DNA from: Bin80 sp965203305
GTDB taxonomy: Bacteria > Bacteroidota > Rhodothermia > Rhodothermales > Bin80
Length of the DNA stretch: 64,000 nucleotides
Direction: 5' to 3'
Assembly: GCA_965203305.1 (NCBI GenBank)
Contig: OZ241874.1
Coordinates: 3,410,001-3,474,000 of the forward strand
Of this stretch, positions 44,551-53,719 are shown one piece after another (within the stretch, counting starts at the first letter, position 1; each line of letters opens with the position of its first letter). The position numbers and the translations under genes are program-made. Under the pieces are notes generated by a model, which saw only the letters and a list, made by a program, of their open reading frames with translations, made no database searches and was not told where the DNA came from.

Positions 44551-47070
44551 CTATGTCTCTGTACGCAGTACGGCAAGCACGGAACGATCATACACGCTCC
44601 GATTGCTCAAGAATCCAGTACTTACCGTCACCCCAATGACTACAGTAATGACAGCCAGAATGGACAGCCCATTCACTGCCAGAGGTAATTCGAATACGGT
44701 CATGGAAAGAATCCACCCTGCTGCCAAAGCCAGAATTAAACCCGTAGCACTGGACAAGAATCCCAGGACCGAATACTCGGCAAGGGCAATGATCAGAAGC
44801 TGTCGCCTGCTAGCCCCCAAAGTTTTCAGTAACCCGCTCTCCTCAATTCGCTGCAACCGGCCAATGAACAGAGAGCCGATCAGAACCAGAATGCCTGCAA
44901 GAAAACAAAAATAGGCCATGAACTGAATGGCAAAACGAATTCTGTCCAGCACTTCACGGACAATCTGAATGATCGCTTCAAGACTGAGCACGGTTATGTT
45001 CGGATAGTTTGCCACCACGATTGACTGTAACGAGTCTGGAGACATGTTCCCCTGTCTGCGACTTGTAATGATATGTGTCTGGGGGACATCCTCCAGCACA
45101 TTGGACGGAAATACGACATAGAAGTTGGATCGCATCTGCTCCCATTCAACCGTACGAAAACTGGTAACCCTGGTGGGGATCAGTCTCCCCTGAACATTAA
45201 ACACGAGTGTATCTCCCATATCCACTCCCAGTTCTCCACGCGCAAAATCATTTTCTATGGAAATCGGAACAAGGGCAGAATCAGGATGATGCCTTCCTGT
45301 AAAGATGCCTCCGGCAAGGGATTCAGCATCGGTTAATTCTGCTCTGTATGTAGATCTGTATTCGCGTGTCAGAGGCCATGACAGCTCGCGGGCAGAGTCC
45401 TTGACGAGTTCTTCCACGGTCTGATTGCCGACCGCATGCAATCGCATGTTCACAATCGGTGAGCTGTCAATGACGGGCCAGTTCTGTCCTTCAATCAGCT
45501 GCGTCACCCCGCTCAGCTGATCATCCTGAATATCAAAAAGGATCATGTCCGGCCGCCCTTCTGTATCCATGCTTTTCATCTGCTGAACAATTGTGCTTTC
45601 ACTAATAAGCAGTACCGTCACAATAAATGTCCCCAGTCCAAGGGCCAGCATCACCAGTACGGTCTGATTCCCCGGGCGATGCAGGTTGGCAAACCCCTGA
45701 CGAACAGGATAATATGGAATCCTGCCTGTCACCCTGCGAGCAAGCAGCATAAGAAGTTTTGCCGTGAGTACCAGAGAGCCAAATGCAATGACAATTGCCA
45801 ATGCATAGTAGAGGCTGGCACGCCAGCTTCCAGACTGGGCAGCGGCAATCAGGATCAGCCCGCCTGTGATGAGGATATACGCAAGAAAACGAACCCGGGC
45901 CGGCGCGAGCGGCTCTATACCGGAACGGAGTGCACGAAGAGGAGAGACTCCGCGTACATCCTGTAGTGGCAGGATCGCGAAAATTAATGTAACCAGCAGT
46001 CCGACCCCGAATCCCATTGCCATACTCGGCCAGGATATGCGAAATGTGACTTCAAACGGCAGAAATGCACTGATTGCGTAAGGGATTGCCAATTGTGACA
46101 GTGCACCTCCAATACATCCAAGCACGCCGGCAAGGCACCCGAGTGCACATGCCTGAAGAAAATAAATCGAAAAGACACTTCCACCATCCGCCCCGAGACA
46201 TTGCAGCACGGCCATATTGTCCAGACAGCGTCGAACATGTGCCCGGATTGCCCCTCCAACCCCCAGCCCCCCGAGGACAAGTGCACCAAAACCGGCCAGC
46301 CCCAGAAACCGGTTAAAGAATCCCAGTGCCTCCTCCCAGTTTTGTTTCTGCTCCTCCACCGTGTCAATGCTTGCGTTAAACTCTTCTGGACTGTCAAGGA
46401 GGGATTCGCGGACAGCTTCCGGGTCCTCGCCGGAATCAAGCCGTACATAGACTTCATAATTTGCCATTGCCCCGAACCCTGTCAGAAGAGTATCCAGTGT
46501 TTCCATTGGAACATAGACGGAGGGCATCACGAACATTCCGATCTCGGTTTCGCTGGGAGCCCGCACCAGCGAACCGGCAATTGCATATGTGTACCTGCCG
46601 ATCTGCACGGAATCGCCCTTTTGAACCCCAAAAGTTCGCATCAGTCCCTGATCCACCAGTGCCCCCAATGTTTCCTGGAATGCGTCAGCAGCCTCAACGG
46701 GATCGGACTTCAGCGATCCGTACAGCGGATACCCGTCTTCCACTGCATAGAGCCCAACGAGGCGGGACCTGTTCTGCCCGGGGAAATAGGCCACCGAGAG
46801 GGTGGAGATTCTTTTCGCTTTTGCCGTTCCGATGGTATCAATTGCGGCCTGCGTGGACTCATCAAATGGACGATTGCTTGCGAATCGCATGTCTGCCCCC
46901 AGCAGTTCACGCGCCTGCTGGTCAACACTGTACTGGAGACTGGCGGATGTGGAGGACAGTGCCACAAGCAGGGCAACTCCAGCCACCATGGAGGAGAGAA
47001 ATATCAGCAGCCTGCGGCGGCTTCCCCGACTTTCTCTCCATGCCATACGCAAAGCCCAGGCGGTGCTCAT
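44551..47070 (-). CDS. ybbP: ABC transporter permease, YbbP/FtsX-like
   Basis: 839 residues, MacB/FtsX architecture duplicated. The first helix (LLIFLSSMVAGVALLVALSS) is followed by a large periplasmic domain, then helices near residues 255-430 (ALVLGGLGVGGAIRAHV, LLVTLIFAILPL). A second periplasmic domain and a final group of three helices (AIQFMAYFCFLAGILVLIGS, YSVLGFLSSATGLILALAAG) complete it. The E. coli counterpart forms a complex with YbbA and lies beside tesA, as here. It probably moves lipids or lipid-linked molecules out of the inner membrane; the substrate is unknown. The start overlaps the ybbA stop (ATGA). Confidence 0.93.
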   Translation of the reverse strand: MSTAWALRMAWRESRGSRRRLLIFLSSMVAGVALLVALSSTSASLQYSVDQQARELLGADMRFASNRPFDESTQAAIDTIGTAKAKRISTLSVAYFPGQNRSRLVGLYAVEDGYPLYGSLKSDPVEAADAFQETLGALVDQGLMRTFGVQKGDSVQIGRYTYAIAGSLVRAPSETEIGMFVMPSVYVPMETLDTLLTGFGAMANYEVYVRLDSGEDPEAVRESLLDSPEEFNASIDTVEEQKQNWEEALGFFNRFLGLAGFGALVLGGLGVGGAIRAHVRRCLDNMAVLQCLGADGGSVFSIYFLQACALGCLAGVLGCIGGALSQLAIPYAISAFLPFEVTFRISWPSMAMGFGVGLLVTLIFAILPLQDVRGVSPLRALRSGIEPLAPARVRFLAYILITGGLILIAAAQSGSWRASLYYALAIVIAFGSLVLTAKLLMLLARRVTGRIPYYPVRQGFANLHRPGNQTVLVMLALGLGTFIVTVLLISESTIVQQMKSMDTEGRPDMILFDIQDDQLSGVTQLIEGQNWPVIDSSPIVNMRLHAVGNQTVEELVKDSARELSWPLTREYRSTYRAELTDAESLAGGIFTGRHHPDSALVPISIENDFARGELGVDMGDTLVFNVQGRLIPTRVTSFRTVEWEQMRSNFYVVFPSNVLEDVPQTHIITSRRQGNMSPDSLQSIVVANYPNITVLSLEAIIQIVREVLDRIRFAIQFMAYFCFLAGILVLIGSLFIGRLQRIEESGLLKTLGASRRQLLIIALAEYSVLGFLSSATGLILALAAGWILSMTVFELPLAVNGLSILAVITVVIGVTVSTGFLSNRSVYDRSVLAVLRTET

Positions 47071-47762
47071 GCCACCTCGGGGATCTCTGGAGAGGTTCGA
47101 TAATCACGAATAATGCGGCCTGCCTCAAGCTCAAGAATCCGGTGACAGGACCGGGCAAATCTCAGATCATGTGTTACAACAATCAGGGATGTGCCGGCAG
47201 TGCGATTGAGATCCATGAGCAGTTCTTCAATCCGGTTGCCTGTTGCGGTATCCAGGTTCCCGGTGGGCTCGTCTGCAAAAAGAATGGCTGGCTGATGAAT
47301 GAATGCCCTGGCCAGCCCGACACGCTGCTGCTCGCCGCCGCTCATCTGTACCGGATAGTGATGCTCTCGTCCCTTGAGTCCAACCTCGTGAAGCAGCTCC
47401 ATCGCACGCCTGCGAGCACTTCCCTTTCCGCTGAGTTCCAGCGGGACCATCACATTCTGCAAGGCAGTGAGCGTTGAAATTAGCTGGAATGTCTGAAAGA
47501 CAAATCCGACGGTTGTCCGTCGAATTTCTGCCCGTTCCCCCTCGGAGCATTCGCTGAGATTGCTCCCTGCAAGCCATACTGTGCCCGAGGTGGGCGAATC
47601 AAGTCCTGCACATAACCCCAGCAGAGTTGTTTTTCCGCTCCCCGAGGGCCCCACAACTGCACACAGATCGCCTGCATCTGTGGCGAACGTAACATTATCC
47701 AGCACGGTCAGCTGGCGGGACCCGCTTTGATACGTTTTCGTAAGCCCTGTAACTTCAAGCAT
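47067..47762 (-). CDS. ybbA: ABC transporter ATP-binding protein, YbbA-like
   Basis: 231 residues from ATG 47762 (MLEVTGLTKTYQSGS); an upstream extension lacks family similarity. Walker A GPSGSGKTT, Q-loop VFQTFQLI, signature MSGGEQQRVGLARAF, Walker B ILFADEPTGNLD and H-loop VVTHD are all intact. It powers the YbbP permease encoded next. The gene is divergent from tesA with only 11 bases between start codons, so each promoter must lie within the other gene or a shared very short region, or one transcript begins leaderless. Confidence 0.96.
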   Translation of the reverse strand: MLEVTGLTKTYQSGSRQLTVLDNVTFATDAGDLCAVVGPSGSGKTTLLGLCAGLDSPTSGTVWLAGSNLSECSEGERAEIRRTTVGFVFQTFQLISTLTALQNVMVPLELSGKGSARRRAMELLHEVGLKGREHHYPVQMSGGEQQRVGLARAFIHQPAILFADEPTGNLDTATGNRIEELLMDLNRTAGTSLIVVTHDLRFARSCHRILELEAGRIIRDYRTSPEIPEVA

Positions 47763-47773
47763 TCCGTTTTGCC

Positions 47774-48445
47774 GTGTTTTCTCGTCCAGATCTGACTGGT
47801 TTCGCCCTATACACAATTGGATGCCTTTGTGTTCTTCTGTCTGCTCAGACAGGACTTGCACAGAGTGCGGAGAATCCCACCATACGCGTACTGTTTTTGG
47901 GGAACAGTCTGACCGCAGGCTATGGATTGCCCGCCGGAGAGTCTTATCCTGCGCTTTTGCAGGCGCATGCTGATTCGCTGGGATGGCCCGTCATCATGGT
48001 CAATGCGGGCGTGAGCGGAGACACTTCCTCGGGTGGGTTACGACGCTTGGGCTGGCATCTGGAGCCTCCACCCGATATCCTGATGATAGCCCTGGGCGGA
48101 AATGACGGACTGCGGGGACTCTCTCCATCGCTCACACAGAATAATCTGGTCCAGATCATTCAGCAGACCAGGGCCGCAAACTCCGATGTCAGCATCCTGA
48201 TCGCAGGAATGCAGATCCCTCCAAATATGGGACCGAGGTTCCAGGAGAAGTTCCGCACTGTATTTCCCGCTGTGGCCGATGAAATGGGGACCGGCCTGAT
48301 CCCGTTTTTGCTGGAAGGGGTTGGGGGAATCGCCGAATTGAATCAGCCGGACGGAATTCATCCCAACGCTGAAGGGCAGCGGATCATGGCAGATCATGTA
48401 TGGCAGTCTCTGGAACCCCTTCTCCGCACACGCATCGCACAATAG
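47774..48445 (+). CDS. tesA: Periplasmic SGNH esterase / lysophospholipase, TesA-like
   Basis: 223 residues from GTG 47774; the signal peptide ends at TGLAQSA. SGNH blocks: I as LFLGNSLTAGYGLPAGESYP with the nucleophilic Ser, II Gly in NAGVSGDTSSGG, III Asn in LGGNDGLRG, and V with Asp/His as PDGIHPNAEGQ. It hydrolyses thioesters, aryl esters or lysophospholipids in the periplasm. Position beside ybbA-ybbP is the same as in proteobacteria, pointing to a shared role in lipid handling. Convergent with the Fic gene downstream. Confidence 0.93.
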   Translation: MFSRPDLTGFALYTIGCLCVLLSAQTGLAQSAENPTIRVLFLGNSLTAGYGLPAGESYPALLQAHADSLGWPVIMVNAGVSGDTSSGGLRRLGWHLEPPPDILMIALGGNDGLRGLSPSLTQNNLVQIIQQTRAANSDVSILIAGMQIPPNMGPRFQEKFRTVFPAVADEMGTGLIPFLLEGVGGIAELNQPDGIHPNAEGQRIMADHVWQSLEPLLRTRIAQ

Positions 48446-48481
48446 CCCTGAACCGCAGAGGCAGTATATCCTCACCGTGAA

Positions 48482-48521
48482 CTGCCCCGTCGGCTGGCAA
48501 TAATAGTGCGAGCCGGGGCAG
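48482..48521. terminator. Hairpin between convergent tesA and fic genes
   Basis: CTGCCCC (48482-48488) pairs with GGGGCAG (48515-48521), extended after a 3-nt bulge by GGCT/AGCC, 36 nt past the tesA stop. No T-run follows on either strand. Its position suggests a transcript 3' end, but this is only a structural guess. Confidence 0.4.
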
Positions 48522-48632
48522 GCGTTCCAGTTTCCACCTGATCAGAAACCGGAATCGGTGTGTCCTCCCTGAATCGCAGAAAGCGAAGATGGATATGCAA
48601 AACATCCAGATACAAGCTCCAGATCCATCACA

Positions 48633-50183
48633 TCAAAGTCCTTTCGCGGGAGCATCCAGTTTCATTCCCGCTGCAACAAGTCTGCCCAGAAATTTGGCAA
48701 ACGGCCCGATGTTCTGCCTTGTGCTGGCTTCTTCAAGTGCTCCCATATATGCATCACGATTCTCCAGTGGCACAATTGTCCATGGATACCCGCCGCTGGC
48801 CAGCATGGCATTCATCAAAAAGCGGCCGATCCGGCCATTTCCATCCATATATGGGTGAATGTATACGAAAACAAAATGTCCGAGGACAACGCGAACCGCA
48901 GCGTTCTCCTCCCTGGAAAGCAATTCGAAGAAAGCAGGCATAGCATCCCGGACAGCCTCCTTTCCTGGTGGCACATGCATGGAATGGCGGATAAATACCG
49001 GCCCGTTCCGGTACCCGGCCAGGTCCGCAGGCTTGTGAATCCCTGCTGCCATGCCCGGGACAAACATCTCCCTGTACCAGATTCGGTGCGCATTCTCTGC
49101 AGTTTCTCCAGGATTTTTTCCTGACAGGATCTGCCGGATGCTGGATTGAACACTCTGATAAGCCTGCCAGTATCCTCTCGCGGCCAGAGCATTCAGTCTC
49201 TCCCTGTCATTTTTGTTCTGCTCCGGGTTCCAGTTTCCGGAGCGCACCCGCTCAATGAGTTCCGGTGTAACCTGATATCCTTCAATGGAGAGAGAGTGAT
49301 ATGCGTCCGTCACATACACATCCTCAACATGTTGCATGTACGCATCCACATCAATGGGCAAAGGATTTGATTCTGGAAAATTCTGAATGACGCTGCGGCG
49401 CATCTCCTGCCACATCAGCCGAATGCGGGTGACATAAGGGGATGGTTCATGCTTTTCGAATTTGATGGCTGTCTCTCTGTCAAATGGATCCCTCTCCCTG
49501 ACATCGTATCCTGCGCTGCGCATTGTCGCCACGATATCATCTGCAATTTGCCCCCGACCCGTACTCCGAAATGCTCCCGCCAAACGCCCGGCAACCGTAC
49601 TGTGCCCGCCTTTCAGCAATACCTCCAGCACCTCCGACGCATCACGGATCATGGAAAGTGCGGCCCGGATGTCCGTTGGATTCTGGATAAAGATTTGCGG
49701 GCCACAAGCTGCCAGTGCTGCCGGAACGGTAAAGACATGAAGTCCCTGTATTTCGGTTCTGTCCCTGCCTGGAGGAAGACTTGCGCGTACATCCAGCAGC
49801 GATGTGCCATGCGGCAGAAGAGTCACATGATTGCGAGATTTCACGGACCGAACCAGCAGTTGCCGGGGGACAGTCCAGTTCTCGGCGTACAGCATGATGG
49901 ACTGCTCTGGAGACAGGCACCAGTCGTCGCCCTTGAGATGGCGCAGGTATGCCGCACAAAACTGCCAGAAGGAAGTGTACCATGCCGTACTCTTGCCCCT
50001 CTCCTCGTCTGGCTGAGAGGGAATATACCAGCCCTTGAGGATTTTTTCCAAAAATCCATTCCTGACCAGACGCTCTCTGTGTGTCCTGGAAAGATCAGCG
50101 GAACGGATGGCAATATGTCCGGTTTCCTGCAACCTGTGAAGCTCCGCAAGGGAATCAGCAAGTTTTTCAGAAGGAGAAGCCAT
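48633..50183 (-). CDS. Fic-domain protein (AMPylase-like) with AbiEi-like N-terminal region
   Basis: 516 residues. The C-terminal Fic motif is HPYMDGNGRIGRFLMN (about residues 440-455), with all catalytic residues (His, Asp/Gly/Asn-Gly, Arg). An inhibitory-helix motif of the (S/T)xxxE(G/N) kind is seen upstream in YHSLSIEGYQ, marking a class II, self-inhibited Fic protein. The first 220 residues look like an AbiEi/winged-helix DNA-binding module (TGHIAIRSADLSRTHRERL, then GFLEKILKGWYIP). Fic enzymes transfer AMP or related groups to protein hydroxyls; the target is unknown. The fusion suggests a self-regulated toxin-like unit. It stands alone, with 198 bases to the next upstream gene. Confidence 0.9.
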   Translation of the reverse strand: MASPSEKLADSLAELHRLQETGHIAIRSADLSRTHRERLVRNGFLEKILKGWYIPSQPDEERGKSTAWYTSFWQFCAAYLRHLKGDDWCLSPEQSIMLYAENWTVPRQLLVRSVKSRNHVTLLPHGTSLLDVRASLPPGRDRTEIQGLHVFTVPAALAACGPQIFIQNPTDIRAALSMIRDASEVLEVLLKGGHSTVAGRLAGAFRSTGRGQIADDIVATMRSAGYDVRERDPFDRETAIKFEKHEPSPYVTRIRLMWQEMRRSVIQNFPESNPLPIDVDAYMQHVEDVYVTDAYHSLSIEGYQVTPELIERVRSGNWNPEQNKNDRERLNALAARGYWQAYQSVQSSIRQILSGKNPGETAENAHRIWYREMFVPGMAAGIHKPADLAGYRNGPVFIRHSMHVPPGKEAVRDAMPAFFELLSREENAAVRVVLGHFVFVYIHPYMDGNGRIGRFLMNAMLASGGYPWTIVPLENRDAYMGALEEASTRQNIGPFAKFLGRLVAAGMKLDAPAKGL

Positions 50184-50381
50184 CGTGCAAATTTTCGCTT
50201 TTTACGCTGTACGATAATTCGCTGATTGTGTTGTATTATTCTTCGCAGATAATGTTCAGGCACGGGGATGGGATCCGCGTCGCCAAAATTCCTGTTCGCC
50301 ACCCCTGCCGGATCTGGCCGCAATGGAGGCGTATACCTTAATTCTGGTGGCAGAAAATCAGAGGCTGTGACTGCCAGAATT

Positions 50382-50843
50382 TCATGGATCCACCCGCCAG
50401 CCAAGTACCTCGTCTGGATTCCCCTCTGCACGGAGCTTCTCTGGAAGCTGGACCAGCCTCATGGATGCCTCGGTCGCCAGTGTGCCATCTGCAAGATAAA
50501 TCATCCCGGTTGCCCGGGCATGCCGGCCGTGTACATGCTCCCGCCTGGCAACAATATGCAGTGGCTCTTCCACAGGAACCGGGCGGCGGTACTTCACATC
50601 CAGCCGAACCGACATCATAAATGCATGGAAGTCTTCAATCAAGGACACACGGCCTATGATCTCGTCCAGAATCGCTGCCTGCACCCCGCCGTGAACAATT
50701 CCAGGATACCCCTCAAAAGATCTGGAAACACGGTAATGCGACTCAACCCTGTCTTTCCCGTCATCATAGAATGACATGTAAAGACCGTGCGGATTGCTGC
50801 GCCCGCACACAAAGCAGTTGTTGCTGTTCGGCTGCTTGTTCAC
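50382..50843 (-). CDS. PaaI-like hotdog thioesterase
   Basis: About 153 residues from GTG 50843, immediately after the pntB stop; a TTG further upstream lies inside pntB. The hotdog fold is visible in NNCFVCGRSNPHGLYM, GYPGIVHGGVQAAILDEIIGR (the HGG motif with Asp/Glu), DVKYRRPVPVEEPL and TGMIYLADGTLATEASM. Such enzymes hydrolyse acyl-CoA thioesters; the acyl group is unknown. The CxxC near the N-terminus is a feature of the CFVCG subset. It is likely co-transcribed with the transhydrogenase genes. Confidence 0.9.
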   Translation of the reverse strand: MNKQPNSNNCFVCGRSNPHGLYMSFYDDGKDRVESHYRVSRSFEGYPGIVHGGVQAAILDEIIGRVSLIEDFHAFMMSVRLDVKYRRPVPVEEPLHIVARREHVHGRHARATGMIYLADGTLATEASMRLVQLPEKLRAEGNPDEVLGWRVDP

Positions 50844-50844
50844 C

Positions 50845-52239
50845 CTACACTGCCTTGACTTCAGCAATCAGCTCGGATACGGAATCCTTGGCATCCCCGA
50901 AAAGCATCCGCGTATTTGGTGCAAAGAAAAGCAGGTTCTGCACTCCCGAGTAGCCGGGACGCATGCTCCGCTTGAGGAAAATCACCGTTCCCGCCTGATC
51001 CACATTCAGGATCGGCATGCCATAGATTGGACTGGATGTGTCATGGCGGGCGGCAGGGTTTACGACATCATTGGCCCCAATCACAAGAGCCACATCGGTG
51101 GATTCGAATTCGTGATTGATTTCGTCCATTTCAAACAGCGAGTCATAGGGAACATTCGCTTCGGCCAGAAGCACATTCATGTGTCCGGGCATGCGCCCGG
51201 CTACAGGATGCACCGCATATTTGACTTCCACGCCCCGTTCCAGCAGCACCTCCGCCAGTTCGCGCACCTGATGCTGTGCCTGTGCTACGGCAAGCCCGTA
51301 CCCCGGCACAATAATTACTTTTCGGGCATAGCTGAGCATGATGGCCGTATCGTCCGGTGTGGTGGAGGTGATTGTCCGTCCGTCCGTCAGCTTCCCTGTC
51401 CCTTCTTCATCAGAATCACCTCCAAAGCCTCCAACCAGTACCTGCCAGAATTTTCGGTTCATGGCAACACACATGGTGTTGGTCAGCATGATTCCCGAAG
51501 CTCCTACCAGAGCACCACTGATAATCAGAACTGTGTTTGATAGTACAAACCCTGTAGCTGCGGCAGCCAGCCCGGAAAGTGCATTCAGGAATGCCACAAT
51601 GACCGGCATATCCGCACCACCAACCGGAATGACCATCAGAATGCCGAAGAGCAGGGCCAGCCCGGAAAGAATCAGAAGACAGAGGATGAGGTCTCCGCCA
51701 AAGAAAGTCCACACAATGGAAGCAATCATGGCTGCCCCGCAGGTGAACAGGACCAGATACTTCCCGGGAAACTGAACAGGATTCCCGGTCATCTTGCCAC
51801 TGAGTTTCATGAATGCAATGAAACTGCCGGAAAAGGTGACCATCCCGACCAGGATGCTCACATAGGGATACGCACGGGAGGAGGCTTCCATGACCTCATT
51901 CTGTTCCAGCACTACCCGAAGTATTTCTGCCGCGGCGACAAGTGCCGAGGCCAGTCCACCAAACCCGTTAAATGCCGCAACCAGCTCTGGCATCGCCGTC
52001 ATTTTGACGCGCTTCGCCATCACGGCACCAATCAGCCCGCCAACCGCCAGCCCGCCAATCATCTCTGCCGGAGTGAGAATTTTCTGTGAGAAGAGCGTGG
52101 AGATCACTGCCAGAAGCATTCCCAGTGCTGCAATCCGATTCCCTGCCCGCGCTGTGACCGGAGACTGCAGTCTCTTCAGCCCCACAATAAAGAGTATCGC
52201 AGACAGAAGATAAATGCCATTAATGAGCTCGGATGGCAT
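50845..52239 (-). CDS. pntB: NAD(P) transhydrogenase subunit beta
   Basis: 464 residues. Nine or so membrane helices in the first 270 residues (IYLLSAILFIVGLKRL, AEMIGGLAVGGLIGAVMA and others) are followed by the NADP-binding domain III. That domain has VIIVPGYGLAVAQAQHQV, VKYAVHPVAGRMPGHMNVLLAE, LVIGANDVVNPAAR and the terminal FLKRSMRPGYSGVQN. With PntA it couples hydride transfer from NADH to NADP with proton entry. The start overlaps the pntA2 stop (TAATG). Confidence 0.97.
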   Translation of the reverse strand: MPSELINGIYLLSAILFIVGLKRLQSPVTARAGNRIAALGMLLAVISTLFSQKILTPAEMIGGLAVGGLIGAVMAKRVKMTAMPELVAAFNGFGGLASALVAAAEILRVVLEQNEVMEASSRAYPYVSILVGMVTFSGSFIAFMKLSGKMTGNPVQFPGKYLVLFTCGAAMIASIVWTFFGGDLILCLLILSGLALLFGILMVIPVGGADMPVIVAFLNALSGLAAAATGFVLSNTVLIISGALVGASGIMLTNTMCVAMNRKFWQVLVGGFGGDSDEEGTGKLTDGRTITSTTPDDTAIMLSYARKVIIVPGYGLAVAQAQHQVRELAEVLLERGVEVKYAVHPVAGRMPGHMNVLLAEANVPYDSLFEMDEINHEFESTDVALVIGANDVVNPAARHDTSSPIYGMPILNVDQAGTVIFLKRSMRPGYSGVQNLLFFAPNTRMLFGDAKDSVSELIAEVKAV

Positions 52240-52514
52240 TACTCCACAGGTTTCTTTTTGAACATGTCCAGCATTCGGCCGGTCACCATAAAGCCGCCGA
52301 CTACATTAATAGTGGCAGCAACCAGAGCAATGACTCCAATCCACTTTGCCCATATGCCTCCGACCATGCCGGCCGAGATCAGTGCACCAATCATGGTGAT
52401 CCCGCTGATCGCATTGGATCCCGACATGAGCGGAGTGTGCAGAGTCTGCGGAACCTTGCTTAACACCTCTCGCCCGATAAACATGGCCAGTACAAAGAAT
52501 GTCAGTGGATTCAT
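52239..52514 (-). CDS. pntAB: NAD(P) transhydrogenase alpha subunit, membrane part
   Basis: 91 residues with three membrane helices (FFVLAMFIGREVL, SGITMIGALISAGMV, WIGVIALVAATINVVGGFM), forming the first part of domain II. It is the separate small subunit of the three-gene form of the enzyme (PntAA/PntAB/PntB), as in Rhodospirillum. It overlaps its neighbours on both sides by a few bases, so the three proteins are made in fixed ratio. Confidence 0.95.
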   Translation of the reverse strand: MNPLTFFVLAMFIGREVLSKVPQTLHTPLMSGSNAISGITMIGALISAGMVGGIWAKWIGVIALVAATINVVGGFMVTGRMLDMFKKKPVE

Positions 52515-53647
52515 AGTTCGGATGATGTAAGCATGCTGAGGACACGCTCATGTACAACATGTCCATCGTGACAGACACAGACAGACCTGAATATCTCGTC
52601 TTCAAAGTCTGGCTGAAATACCCCGTCCCGTACAAATTCGCTGATCATTGCTGCTACCGTACGTGCATACAGAAAACTGGCATCGGCAGGAACAGCAGAG
52701 GGAAGGTTGGTCGGACCAAGGATCTGGACCCCATTGTGTGTTATCACTTCGTCCGCTGCGGTGAGTGTGCAGTTCCCTCCACTCCCGGCGGTAAGGTCAA
52801 CAATCACACTGCCCGGCTTCATGGCTTCCACGGCTTCCCTGCTTACCAGAGTGGGGGCCTTGCGTCCGGGAATCAGGGCGGTCGTGATGACAACATCCGA
52901 GGCGGCAAGATGCGGGACAAGCAGCTCCACCTGCTTTTCTGCCTTGGCAGCCATCAATGCCCTGGCATACCCTCCTTCATCCTGCATATCTTCGATTTCG
53001 AGGTCCAGTTCCACAAACTGGGCTCCCAGGCTTTTGACCTCCTCTCTGGCCGCCTCGCGAATATCATAGCCCCACACGCGGGCACCCAGCCTGCGGGCCG
53101 TGGCAATGGCCTGCAATCCGGCGACACCCGCTCCCAGAACCGTGACATTGGCAGGACGAACCGTGCCTGCTGCAGTGGTAAGCAGGGGGAAGAATCGGGG
53201 CAGACGATTTGCTGCAATCAAAGCTGCCTTATAGCCTGTCAGAGAGGCCATGGCACTGAGCGCATCCATTTTCTGTGCCCGGGAAATCCTGGGAACAAGC
53301 TCCATGGCCAAGGCAGTTACTCCGTGTTCTGCGAACTGGACCATCCGCTCTGGTGCATCCAGCGGCCGCAGAAATCCAACCAGGACAGCTCTGGCTCCAA
53401 GTTGCCCCATCTCCTGATCCGAAGGAGAACCCACAAGGGCAACCATATCTGACTTCCATGCATCCGCCGCCGATACAATCTGCGCCCCCGCTTCGCGAAA
53501 TGCATCGTCGCTGATCCCCGCCCCCTCCCCGGCATCTTTCTGCACCAGGATCTCCAGCCCTTTCCGGGACAGGGAAGACAGAACTTTGGGCACCAGTGCC
53601 ACGCGGGATTCCCTCACATCCGAAGCACGAACTGTTCCAAGTGTCAT
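52511..53647 (-). CDS. pntAA: NAD(P) transhydrogenase alpha subunit, NAD-binding part
   Basis: 378 residues from ATG 53647; the frame has a TTG one codon earlier. It resembles alanine dehydrogenase: RESRVALVPKVLSSL, VLVQKDAGEGAGI in variant form, MDALSAMASLTGYKAAL, the nucleotide site VTVLGAGVAGLQAIATARRLGA, and the Arg/Asp region VVITTALIPGRKAP. It binds NAD(H) at the cytoplasmic face. The frame stops after domain I, confirming the split form. First gene of the pnt operon. Confidence 0.96.
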   Translation of the reverse strand: MTLGTVRASDVRESRVALVPKVLSSLSRKGLEILVQKDAGEGAGISDDAFREAGAQIVSAADAWKSDMVALVGSPSDQEMGQLGARAVLVGFLRPLDAPERMVQFAEHGVTALAMELVPRISRAQKMDALSAMASLTGYKAALIAANRLPRFFPLLTTAAGTVRPANVTVLGAGVAGLQAIATARRLGARVWGYDIREAAREEVKSLGAQFVELDLEIEDMQDEGGYARALMAAKAEKQVELLVPHLAASDVVITTALIPGRKAPTLVSREAVEAMKPGSVIVDLTAGSGGNCTLTAADEVITHNGVQILGPTNLPSAVPADASFLYARTVAAMISEFVRDGVFQPDFEDEIFRSVCVCHDGHVVHERVLSMLTSSEL

Positions 53648-53719
53648 CAATGATCAATGGCTTGAGCACAAGATACGACTGTAAGCCTTCCCTGTCCAGA
53701 AACAAAACCTGATTCCAGA

